NCBI GenBank assembly: GCA_027082895.1
Contig: JALWTJ010000128.1
Coordinates: 1-7,729 of the forward strand
Direction: 5' to 3'
Length of the DNA stretch: 7,729 nt
DNA from: Hyphomicrobiales bacterium
Lineage (GTDB): Bacteria; Pseudomonadota; Alphaproteobacteria; Rhizobiales; Devosiaceae
Shown here: positions 1 through 6,334 of the stretch, in pieces
Position numbering within the stretch: position 1 is the stretch's first letter
Layout: every line of letters begins with the position of its first letter
Translations under genes and position numbers: made by a program
Notes under the pieces: model-generated
Seen by the model: only the letters and a program-made list of their open reading frames with translations
What the model was told of the DNA's origin: nothing
Database searches by the model: none

Positions 1-2042
1 TCCGAAATGACCGAATGACGCTGCGAAAAGGTACCCCGCTCGCAATCCTGCCCGCTCAGCCGGACCGGGTGCCCCTCCGTCACCAGGGAACCGAAGGCCA
101 GCGCCTCGGCGGTAGCCCAGTCAATGCCTTCGCCCTTTTCGATGATGGCGGCACGGTTCTTCAGGAAACGCTGGATGGTGCGGTGTACATCCATCTTTTC
201 CGGCACCTGAACAAGCTTCCTGCCGATCTCGGTCAGCCGGGCCGTGTCAACGCCGGTATTGCCCCGCCGTGCCCCTTCCAGCTCCGCTGCCTTGAGCTTT
301 TTCCACGCCCCATCCAGCCAGTCTGCCTTGTTGGGCCGGTAACTCTGCCCGCCGGCAAATTCCTCCTCCAGATGGGCGCGCCAGTCCGCCTTCATCTTTT
401 CCACTTCATCCCGGGTAACCACCCCTTCGCCGATCAGCTTTTCGGCATAGATTTCCAGCGTGGTCTTGTGTGCGCGAATGCGCTTGTACATCAGGGGCTG
501 GGTAAAGGACGGCTCGTCTCCCTCATTGTGACCAAAGCGGCGATAACAGAACATGTCGATCACCACCGGCTTGCCGAACAATTGCCGGTACTCGATGGCC
601 ACCTTGGCAGCAAAGACCACCGCCTCGGGATCGTCCCCGTTCACATGGAACACCGGTGCCTCGATCATCTTGGCCACATCGGTGGGATAGGGAGAGGACC
701 GGGACGAAATGGGCGACGTGGTAAAGCCGATCTGGTTGTTGACCACGAAATGAATGGACCCCCCGGTCCGATGGCCCTTCAGGCCGGACAGGCCGAAACA
801 TTCTGCAACGACCCCCTGCCCGGCAAAGGCGGCATCCCCATGCAGCAACAGGGGCAGCACCACCTTGCGATCCGTCTCGGTGGTATCCATGACGAAACGG
901 CCATCCACGGCACTGTGCTGGTCCTGCTTGGCCCGTGCCTTGCCCAGCACCACCGGATCCACGATCTCCAGATGGCTGGGATTGGCCGTCAGGGACAGGT
1001 GCACCTTGTTGTCGTCAAACTGGCGATCCGAGGATGCACCCAGATGATATTTCACATCCCCCGACCCCTCCACATCTTCCGGATAATAGGCACCGCCCTT
1101 GAATTCATGGAACAGCGCCCGATGCGGCTTGCCCATCACCTGCGTCAGAACGTTGAGACGGCCCCGGTGCGGCATGCCCAGAACAATGTCCTTCACCCCA
1201 AGCGCGCCGCCATGTTTGATGATCTGCTCCATGGCCGGAATGAGACTTTCCCCGCCATCGAGCCCGAACCGCTTGGTGCCGGTATATTTGACGTCGAGGA
1301 ATTTTTCGAACCCTTCCGATTCCACCAGCTTGTTCAGGATGGCCTTCTTGCCCTCCCGGGTGAAGGCAATTTCCTTATCCGGCCCCTCGATCCGCTCCTG
1401 CAACCAGCCCTTGGCCTTGGGATCGGATATGTGCATGAACTCGACACCAAGGGTCGAACAATAGGTGCGCCGCAAGATGGATACCATCTGCGGAATGGTC
1501 GCATATTCCAGCCCCAGATAGTAATCGATGAATATGGAGCGTTCGAAATCGCTCTCCTCGAACCCGTAGCTGCGCGGATCCAGTTCCGGCGCATCGGCCA
1601 CATCCCTCATCTTGAGCGGGTCAAGATCCGCATGAAGATGCCCGCGCATGCGATAGGCCCGGATCATCATGATGGCACGAATGGAATCGTGGGCCGCCTG
1701 ATTGACCTCGTCAACGGAAACTTTCTTGCCGCTGTCGGCGGCCTTTTCAATGGCTGCCCGCCCGGACTTTTCCGCCAGCCGGTCCCAGTCGCCGTCCAGC
1801 GCCGCCACCGTTTCGTCCCGAGGCAGGCGGGGCCAGTCCTTTCGCTTCCAGCTTGCGCCCGCTGCCTCCGATTTCACATCACCCGGCTTGTCGCCAAGGG
1901 AGGCGAAAAAGCCCCGCCAGGTCTCATCCACGCTTTCCGGGTCGTCCTCGAAACGTGCATAAAGATCCTCCACATAGGAGGCATTGCCCCCGTAAAGGAA
2001 GGAAGTGAGCAAGAACGTTTCGTTCTTTTCCTGTCGTGTCAT
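1..2042 (-). CDS. sucA: 2-oxoglutarate dehydrogenase E1 component, 3' end cut off by window edge
   Basis: Thiamine-diphosphate-dependent E1 of the cytoplasmic 2-oxoglutarate dehydrogenase complex; it decarboxylates 2-oxoglutarate and passes the succinyl group to the lipoyl E2. The minus strand reads open for 680 codons from ATG at 2042 to the edge with no stop. Residues 10-50 (FLLTSFLYGGNASYVEDLYA, then DDPESVDETWR) are the E1o N-terminal segment. GMPHRGRLNVL places a conserved active-site His at about 292, and LTANPSHLE another at about 357. The ThDP/Mg site is visible as GDAAFAGQG (Asp403) plus NNQIGFTT (Asn435/436). GQDCERGTFSQRHSV (His676) opens the transketolase-like pyrimidine domain. 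E. coli SucA is 933 residues, so roughly 250-300 are missing. The start fits the family N-terminus; the ribosome site is weak (GGGA, 5 nt away). The gene follows sucD after a 278-bp gap. It uses no TTA, CTA or TCA codon, as expected of a highly expressed GC-rich gene. Confidence 0.97.
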   Translation of the reverse strand, partial: MTRQEKNETFLLTSFLYGGNASYVEDLYARFEDDPESVDETWRGFFASLGDKPGDVKSEAAGASWKRKDWPRLPRDETVAALDGDWDRLAEKSGRAAIEKAADSGKKVSVDEVNQAAHDSIRAIMMIRAYRMRGHLHADLDPLKMRDVADAPELDPRSYGFEESDFERSIFIDYYLGLEYATIPQMVSILRRTYCSTLGVEFMHISDPKAKGWLQERIEGPDKEIAFTREGKKAILNKLVESEGFEKFLDVKYTGTKRFGLDGGESLIPAMEQIIKHGGALGVKDIVLGMPHRGRLNVLTQVMGKPHRALFHEFKGGAYYPEDVEGSGDVKYHLGASSDRQFDDNKVHLSLTANPSHLEIVDPVVLGKARAKQDQHSAVDGRFVMDTTETDRKVVLPLLLHGDAAFAGQGVVAECFGLSGLKGHRTGGSIHFVVNNQIGFTTSPISSRSSPYPTDVAKMIEAPVFHVNGDDPEAVVFAAKVAIEYRQLFGKPVVIDMFCYRRFGHNEGDEPSFTQPLMYKRIRAHKTTLEIYAEKLIGEGVVTRDEVEKMKADWRAHLEEEFAGGQSYRPNKADWLDGAWKKLKAAELEGARRGNTGVDTARLTEIGRKLVQVPEKMDVHRTIQRFLKNRAAIIEKGEGIDWATAEALAFGSLVTEGHPVRLSGQDCERGTFSQRHSVIS

Positions 2043-2085
2043 GATGTTCCCAAAAAGAATGCGCAACAAACGCAATCTTCCCTTT

Positions 2086-2151
2086 TCAGCCTGTCCGCAC
2101 CGTTCCGGAAACCTCGGAATATCCCGTTTGTTCCGCCATGTTCCTGTTCAT
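2086..2151 (-). CDS. Possible 21-codon leader ORF upstream of sucA
   Basis: A short frame, MNRNMAEQTGYSEVSGTVRTG, begins at ATG 2151 and ends with TGA 43 nt before the sucA start. A GGAG lies 9 nt upstream of its ATG, a better ribosome site than the one in front of sucA itself. Both the GGAG and most of the start codon fall in the loop of the inverted repeat at 2142-2172. I recognise no known leader peptide, and frames of this size arise often by chance, so this is only a candidate. A second short frame, 2189-2248 minus (19 residues, MGACLVLPAIIVNKMLTQD), has a still weaker claim. Confidence 0.15.
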   Translation of the reverse strand: MNRNMAEQTGYSEVSGTVRTG

Positions 2152-2172
2152 CCCGATGGGCTCCGAACAGGA
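2142..2172 (-). other. Inverted repeat / RNA hairpin in the sucA leader
   Basis: On the minus strand TCCTGTTC (2172-2165) pairs perfectly with GAACAGGA (2149-2142), giving 8 bp around a 15-nt loop. Within the loop CCC and GGG can add a small inner stem. No T-run follows on either strand, so it does not look like a Rho-independent terminator. It lies about 100 nt upstream of sucA. If transcribed it could affect mRNA stability or translation of the short frame starting at 2151. The role is inferred; the symmetry is seen. Confidence 0.4.
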
Positions 2173-2198
2173 CATTCCAACTGTTTTGTCAGTCTTGA

Positions 2199-2215
2199 GT
2201 AAGCATTTTGTTAAC
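2199..2215. promoter_or_regulatory. CtrA-like TTAAC half-site region upstream of sucA (weak)
   Basis: The plus strand reads GTAAGCATTTTGTTAAC, an imperfect symmetrical TTAAC-type element about 160 bp upstream of sucA. Alphaproteobacterial CtrA sites have TTAA, seven bases, then TTAA. Here one half is degenerate and the spacing is eight, so it is a poor fit. It is noted because this AT-rich patch stands out in GC-rich surroundings. I could not identify convincing -35/-10 boxes for a sucA promoter anywhere in 2043-2320. Confidence 0.12.
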
Positions 2216-2288
2216 GATGATTGCAGGCAGAACAAGGCATGCGCCCATTCCGGTTTCAATCCTCTTTACGTTCCCGTGATGCCAAATT

Positions 2289-2318
2289 GATGATGTGCAC
2301 CCCCTCCGTGCCACCATC
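2289..2318 (-). other. Stem-loop directly after sucD (possible 3'-end, processing or attenuation structure)
   Basis: Three bases after the sucD stop, the minus strand reads GATGGTGGCAC, then a seven-base G-rich loop, then GTGCACATCATC. These arms form about 11 base pairs with one bulged A (2296) and one G-T wobble. The following bases are AATTTGGC, with no real T-run, so a classical intrinsic terminator is not supported. A hairpin here could stabilise the 3' end of upstream message, or partly separate sucA expression from mdh-sucCD. That role is inference. Confidence 0.4.
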
Positions 2319-2320
2319 TT

Positions 2321-3223
2321 CTACCTGTTGAGAAGGCCCACCAGCGCCTCACCGATCTTTGCCGGCGACCGGGCCACCGCGATGCCGGCCGCCTCCATGG
2401 CCGCGATCTTGTCTTCGGCCCCCCCCTTGCCGCCGGAAATGACCGCCCCCGCATGCCCCATGGTCCGCCCCTTGGGCGCCGTCAGGCCGGCAATGAACCC
2501 GGCAACCGGTTTCGAACGGCCCCGCTTTGCCTCATCGATCAGGAACTGGGCCGCATCCTCTTCTGCCGAGCCGCCAATTTCCCCGATCATTACCATGGAG
2601 GTTGTTTCCTCGTCGGCAAGAAACATCTCGAGCACATCGATGAATTCGGTCCCCTTGACCGGATCCCCGCCAATGCCCACGGCCGTGGTCTGGCCCAGCC
2701 CGGCATTTGTGGTCTGGAACACCGCCTCATAGGTCAGCGTGCCGCTGCGCGAAACGATCCCCACCGATCCCTTCTTGAAGATATTGCCCGGCATGATGCC
2801 GATCTTGCATTCCTCGGGGGTCAGCACGCCAGGACAGTTCGGCCCGATCAGCCGCGAATTGGATTTCTCCAGCCGCGCCTTCACCTTGACCATGTCCAAC
2901 ACCGGCACACCCTCGGTAATGGCCACGATCAGATCCATTTCCGCATCAATCGCCTCGATGATCGCCGCAGCCGCCCCGGCCGGGGGGACATAGATCACGC
3001 TGGCCGTAGCCCCGGTGGCTTCCTTGCCCTCGGCCACGGTAGCAAAGATGGGCAATTCTTCCCCGTTGCTTCCCACCCATTTCTGACCGCCCTTTTTGGG
3101 ATGCGTTCCCCCCACCATCCTGGTACCGAAATAGGCAAGGGCCTGCTCCGTGTGGAAGGTTCCGGTCTTGCCGGTCAGCCCCTGTACCAGCACCCTGGTA
3201 TCCGAATTTACAAGAATAGACAT
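2321..3223 (-). CDS. sucD: Succinyl-CoA synthetase (succinate-CoA ligase) alpha subunit
   Basis: Alpha subunit of the cytoplasmic enzyme that converts succinyl-CoA, phosphate and ADP (or GDP) to succinate, CoA and ATP (GTP). It binds CoA and carries the histidine phosphorylated during catalysis. At 300 residues it is close to E. coli SucD (289). The N-terminal CoA-binding domain shows VLVQGLTGKTGTFHTEQ (11-27) and ASVIYVPPAGA (74-84). The ligase domain shows IGPNCPGVLTPEECKIG (126-142), SRSGTLTYEA (158-167) and GIGGDPVKGTEF (183-194). GRTMGHAGAVISGGKG (252-267) contains the phospho-acceptor His257. The ATG start at 3223 matches the family N-terminus MSILVNSDTRV; a GGAG lies 11 nt upstream, rather far. 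Unusually, it is separated from its partner sucC by 729 bp holding a secreted-protein gene. Confidence 0.97.
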   Translation of the reverse strand: MSILVNSDTRVLVQGLTGKTGTFHTEQALAYFGTRMVGGTHPKKGGQKWVGSNGEELPIFATVAEGKEATGATASVIYVPPAGAAAAIIEAIDAEMDLIVAITEGVPVLDMVKVKARLEKSNSRLIGPNCPGVLTPEECKIGIMPGNIFKKGSVGIVSRSGTLTYEAVFQTTNAGLGQTTAVGIGGDPVKGTEFIDVLEMFLADEETTSMVMIGEIGGSAEEDAAQFLIDEAKRGRSKPVAGFIAGLTAPKGRTMGHAGAVISGGKGGAEDKIAAMEAAGIAVARSPAKIGEALVGLLNR

Positions 3224-3250
3224 ATGAAAAACAGCTCCGGTTGCAGCTAT

Positions 3251-3270
3251 GTTCCGGACCAGGCCGGAAC
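3251..3270 (-). other. Perfect inverted repeat just upstream of the sucD ribosome site
   Basis: GTTCCGG and CCGGAAC flank a six-base spacer, giving a 7-bp GC-rich stem. It ends 12 nt before the GGAG of sucD on the minus strand. No T-run follows, so it is not a typical terminator. Its position in the leader of sucD suggests an mRNA stability or translation element, but a protein-binding palindrome is equally possible. Confidence 0.4.
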
Positions 3271-3295
3271 GGGTTGAACGCCCTGAAGAAGAACG

Positions 3296-3314
3296 CCGGC
3301 CTTTTGTCGGCCAG
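3296..3314 (-). terminator. Weak hairpin after the unknown secreted-protein gene
   Basis: Five bases after the stop at 3320, the minus strand reads CTGGCC GACAAAA GGCCGG, a 6-bp stem (one T-G wobble) with a seven-base loop. It is followed by CGTTCTTCTTC, only moderately T-rich. It could be an inefficient terminator or attenuator between this gene and sucD. A strong terminator here would cut sucD off from its upstream promoter, so readthrough or a separate sucD promoter would be needed. Confidence 0.25.
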
Positions 3315-3319
3315 AAATT

Positions 3320-3880
3320 TTACCGACCAAGAATTTTCATGATCTGGTAACTGAAGGTATCCGCATTGTTATAGGCATGAATGAAAATGGAAGGGTTGGG
3401 ACTGTCCTGCCAGGTACCATAGACTTCCTGTCCGATGGTCTTGGTTTCGCCCCTGAGCCGCGAAGGATCATTTATCGGGGCCAGACTGAAACGCACCTCG
3501 GGATCGGACATGGAAACGACACAATAGCCGATGGATGGACCCGGATAGGTTTCCATATATCCCCAGATATACGCCGCACCGACCCCGGCATATTCCCTTT
3601 TACCTGATATTTCCTTGTAGTAAGGCGCATTGCCGATCTCGCGGTCCACGACCGGGTTCCAGCCCTCCTGCCTGAGCTGGCTCAGCACCGCCGGATCATT
3701 GTTGACCACCCGACCGCACAGGCGAATGGCATCCTCCAGCACCCGATCAGCAATCGATGAGGATTCCTCCCCGTTTGCCCCTGATGATGGCGGGCGCCCA
3801 CTCTTGGTCTTTGCCTGGACCGGCGCAAGCGCCAGCAACGCCACAACACTTCCTGCCACCAACAGTCTGATCAACGCCAC
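3320..3880 (-). CDS. Predicted secreted (periplasmic) protein of unknown function between sucC and sucD
   Basis: I do not recognise this 186-residue protein. It starts with a clear Sec signal peptide: MALIRLL, then a hydrophobic core (8-20) ending LAPVQA, with likely cleavage after Ala23. A Ser/Gly-rich linker follows (26-43), then a compact domain. Cys55 (RLCGRVVNNDP) and Cys120 (IGYCVVS) could form a disulfide in the periplasm. Aromatic-rich stretches include GAAYIWGYMETYPG (101-114) and IFIHAYNNADTFSYQI (165-180). There is no lipobox, membrane segment after the signal, or enzyme motif I can name. The start is GTG at 3880, supported by GGAG 8 nt upstream and by the intact signal peptide. 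It lies 72 bp after sucC and 96 bp before sucD, so co-transcription is likely. Its codons differ from its neighbours: it uses TCA (at least four), ATA, AGA and AGG, and TCA is absent from sucA, sucC and mdh. Confidence 0.85.
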   Translation of the reverse strand: MALIRLLVAGSVVALLALAPVQAKTKSGRPPSSGANGEESSSIADRVLEDAIRLCGRVVNNDPAVLSQLRQEGWNPVVDREIGNAPYYKEISGKREYAGVGAAYIWGYMETYPGPSIGYCVVSMSDPEVRFSLAPINDPSRLRGETKTIGQEVYGTWQDSPNPSIFIHAYNNADTFSYQIMKILGR

Positions 3881-3952
3881 AAGCCCGTCTCCCCGTTATT
3901 TCTTGCAAACAACGCGCACCGCAAGGTCCAGGATGTGTCCCACACCTGCCCG

Positions 3953-5152
3953 CTACCCCTCCTTGCGAACCGCTGCCACGATCTTTTGCGCCGCGTCATC
4001 CAGATCATCCGCGGAAATGACGTTGAGATCCGAATTGTCGATCAGCGCCTGCCCTTCCTGAACCTTGGTGCCTTCCAGCCGTACGACCAGCGGCACGTTC
4101 AGGCCGATTTCCTTGACCGCCTGCAGAACGCCTTCCGCGATCACGTCACAGCGCATGATGCCACCGAAAATATTGACCAGAATGCCCTTCACATGGGGAT
4201 CCGACGTGATGATCTTGAAGGCCGCGGTCACCTTTTCCACCGTGGCCCCGCCCCCCACATCAAGGAAGTTGGCCGGTTTCTCTCCATAAAGCTTGATGAT
4301 ATCCATGGTGGCCATGGCCAGCCCGGCCCCGTTGACCATGCAGCCAATGGTTCCATCCAGCGCGATATAGGCCAGGTCATACTTGCCCGCCTCGATTTCC
4401 TTTTCGTCCTCTTCACTAAGATCGCGAAGAGATTGCAGTTCCGGATGCCGGAACAGGGCATTGTTGTCAAAGCTGACCTTTGCATCCAGCACCGCCAGAT
4501 GCCCCTTGCCCGTTACCACCAGCGGATTGATTTCCAGAAGGCTCATATCCTTGTCCCAGAAGGCCTTGTAGAGCAGCGGGAACAGTTCGTGACCGTCATC
4601 CCGCGCCACCCCCTCAAGGGCCAGCGCATCGCACAACCTGTCGCAATCCTCCTTCGTGACCCCTGCATCCGGGTCAATGTCGATGGTGTGGATCTTTTCC
4701 GGGGTCCGGGCGGCAACGCCCTCGATATCCATTCCCCCTTCCGTGGAGGCAACGAAACTGACCCGCCCCGTCTCCCGGTTGACCAGCACCGACAGGTAGA
4801 GTTCACGCGCAATATCCGCCCCATCCTCGATATAGAGACGATTGACCTGCTTGCCCGCCGGACCGGTCTGCTTGGTCACCAGCGTGTTGCCCAGCATCTC
4901 GGAGGCAAACGCCACCACCTCGTCAATGGATTTGGCGAGCCGCACACCCCCCAGCGCATCCGGCCCCAGTTCCTTGAACCGACCCTTGCCCCGGCCACCG
5001 GCATGAATCTGGCTCTTGACCACATAGACAGGCCCGGGAAGCGCCGTTGCCGCCGCCATGGCTTCCTTGGCATCAAAAATGGCAACCCCGTCCGCCACCG
5101 GCGCGCCGAATTCCTTGAGCAGCGCCTTGGCCTGGTGTTCATGAATGTTCAT
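3953..5152 (-). CDS. sucC: Succinyl-CoA synthetase (succinate-CoA ligase) beta subunit
   Basis: Nucleotide- and succinate-binding beta subunit of succinyl-CoA synthetase, working in the cytoplasm with SucD. At 399 residues it is close to E. coli SucC (388). The N-terminal ATP-grasp domain starts MNIHEHQAKALLKEFG, the family hallmark, which fixes the start. VVKSQIHAGGRGKG (44-57) holds the nucleotide-binding Lys46. LLEINPLVVT and VLDAKVSFDNNALFR supply the Mg-binding Glu, Asn and Asp. The C-terminal CoA-ligase domain shows NGAGLAMATMD, NFLDVGGGAT and VNIFGGIMRCDVIA, a substrate-binding loop. The ribosome site is GGAAGGGG, 11 nt from the ATG. The gene begins 49 bp after mdh, so the two are probably one operon. 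Nucleotide preference (ADP or GDP) cannot be read from sequence alone. Confidence 0.97.
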   Translation of the reverse strand: MNIHEHQAKALLKEFGAPVADGVAIFDAKEAMAAATALPGPVYVVKSQIHAGGRGKGRFKELGPDALGGVRLAKSIDEVVAFASEMLGNTLVTKQTGPAGKQVNRLYIEDGADIARELYLSVLVNRETGRVSFVASTEGGMDIEGVAARTPEKIHTIDIDPDAGVTKEDCDRLCDALALEGVARDDGHELFPLLYKAFWDKDMSLLEINPLVVTGKGHLAVLDAKVSFDNNALFRHPELQSLRDLSEEDEKEIEAGKYDLAYIALDGTIGCMVNGAGLAMATMDIIKLYGEKPANFLDVGGGATVEKVTAAFKIITSDPHVKGILVNIFGGIMRCDVIAEGVLQAVKEIGLNVPLVVRLEGTKVQEGQALIDNSDLNVISADDLDDAAQKIVAAVRKEG

Positions 5153-5201
5153 TTGCCTGCGGACCCCTTCCTGATGGACCTTGTCGTTATCTGATCTGCG
5201 C

Positions 5202-6164
5202 CTATTTCAAGCGGGGCGCAATGTCTTTGCAGGCGGAAATGAGCCCTTCCACCGCGTTGACCGACTTGTTGAACTGGCTGTGCTCGGTACGGTTCAGGTT
5301 GATCTCGACCACCCGTTCGACACCTGCCGCACCAATTACCACCGGCACGCCCACATAGACTCCCTTGACCCCGTATTCCCCCTTGAGGAAAGCCGCGCAG
5401 GGCAGAACGCGCTTCTTGTCCTTGAGATAGGATTCAGCCATGGCAATGGCCGCGGTTGCCGGGGCGTAAAAGGCCGACCCGGTCTTCAGAAGACCCACGA
5501 TCTCGGCCCCTCCATCCCGGGTGCGCTGCACGATCGCGTCCAGCCGGTCCTTCTTCAGCCACCCCATCTTGACCATGTCGGTCAGCGGAATGCCCGCCAC
5601 CGTCGAATAACGGGGCAGGGGCACCATGGTATCCCCATGCCCGCCCATGACAAAGGCATTCACATCCTCGATGGAAACACCCAGTTCCTCGGCAATGAAA
5701 TGGGAAAAACGCGAACTGTCCAGCACCCCGGCCATGCCCACCACATGGGATGTCGGCAGCCCCGAAAAACGCTGCAGGGCCCACACCATGGCATCCAGCG
5801 GATTGGTAATGCAGATCACGAACGCATCGGGAGCATATTTGGCGATCCCTGCCCCCACCTGTTCCATGACCTTGAGATTGATTTCCAGAAGATCATCCCG
5901 GCTCATACCCGGCTTGCGCGGCACCCCTGCCGTCACGATGATCACATCGGCCCCGGCAATATCCTTGTATTCCGACGTTCCCGAAATGGCCGCATCATAG
6001 CCGCTTTCCGGCGCGCTCTGGGAAAGGTCGAGCGCCTTGCCCTGCGGCACCCCGTCCGCAATATCGAAAAGCACCACATCTCCCAGATCCTTGAGTGCTG
6101 CCAGATGTGCCAGTGTGCCACCGATCTGACCGGCACCGATCAATGCTATTTTTTTGCGGGCCAT
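5202..6164 (-). CDS. mdh: Malate dehydrogenase, NAD-dependent, LDH-like type
   Basis: Cytoplasmic TCA-cycle enzyme that oxidises malate to oxaloacetate with NAD+. At 320 residues it has the length typical of the alphaproteobacterial LDH-like family. The Rossmann loop is IGAGQIGGT (9-17). Asp34 (VLFDI), which contacts the NAD ribose, indicates NAD rather than NADP. The active-site loop GVPRKPGMSRDD contains substrate-binding Arg83 and Arg89, the Arg pattern of malate rather than lactate dehydrogenases. ITNPLD holds Asn121, LDSSRF holds Arg152, and GGHGDTMVP holds catalytic His176. The frame is open further upstream to 6236, but the ATG at 6164 gives the family N-terminus MARKKIALIG and has AGGA 8 nt upstream, so I chose it. 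A tentative promoter lies in the 170-bp gap before it. sucC follows 49 bp later. Confidence 0.97.
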   Translation of the reverse strand: MARKKIALIGAGQIGGTLAHLAALKDLGDVVLFDIADGVPQGKALDLSQSAPESGYDAAISGTSEYKDIAGADVIIVTAGVPRKPGMSRDDLLEINLKVMEQVGAGIAKYAPDAFVICITNPLDAMVWALQRFSGLPTSHVVGMAGVLDSSRFSHFIAEELGVSIEDVNAFVMGGHGDTMVPLPRYSTVAGIPLTDMVKMGWLKKDRLDAIVQRTRDGGAEIVGLLKTGSAFYAPATAAIAMAESYLKDKKRVLPCAAFLKGEYGVKGVYVGVPVVIGAAGVERVVEINLNRTEHSQFNKSVNAVEGLISACKDIAPRLK

Positions 6165-6207
6165 GGTGAAATTCCTGTGATTTGTTGTCTGAAAATTGCC
6201 TGCCGAA

Positions 6208-6236
6208 TCAATAAACCTGTCCCTGTCCCGGTGCAA
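6208..6236 (-). promoter_or_regulatory. Candidate sigma-70-type promoter for mdh-sucC
   Basis: On the minus strand TTGCAC (6236-6231) and TATTGA (6213-6208) are separated by 17 bp. This would start transcription near 6201, about 35-40 nt before the mdh ATG. Each box matches the consensus at only three of six positions, though spacing and placement are good. The spacer holds a short direct repeat (GGGACA twice). The rest of the zapE-mdh gap (6165-6334) shows no other gene and no convincing terminator; a 5-bp ATCAC/GTGAT stem just after zapE is too weak to call. Confidence 0.3.
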
Positions 6237-6334
6237 GCCAAACCGCCATTTTCGGCTCAGGGGCTAAGCAGAATTACGCAATCGGTCATTTCCCGCTTCC
6301 CCCGTCCCCGGATCACGATCTGCAAGTGATTTTC

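Noticed and set aside
15..2198. A 727-codon open frame on the plus strand opposite sucA, with similar long plus-strand frames opposite sucD, sucC, mdh and zapE (274 to 419 codons)
   Set aside because: All are in the frame exactly codon-aligned with the real gene, where a stop arises only from TTA, CTA or TCA codons. These GC-rich genes avoid those codons, so the antisense frame stays open automatically. The plus-strand products match no family, while the minus strand encodes textbook enzymes.
2199..2215. CtrA regulation of sucA from the GTAAGCATTTTGTTAAC element
   Set aside because: Kept only as a very weak feature: one half-site is degenerate and the spacing is eight instead of seven, so cell-cycle control cannot be claimed.
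6165..6236. Upstream extension of mdh to 6236 (24 extra residues)
   Set aside because: The ATG at 6164 gives the exact family N-terminus with a good ribosome site; the extension crosses the candidate promoter and has no family counterpart.
6235..6334. Possible terminator after zapE (ATCAC/GTGAT stem, and GCC/GGC stems near 6240-6265)
   Set aside because: Stems are only 3 to 5 bp and no T-run follows; not distinguishable from chance.
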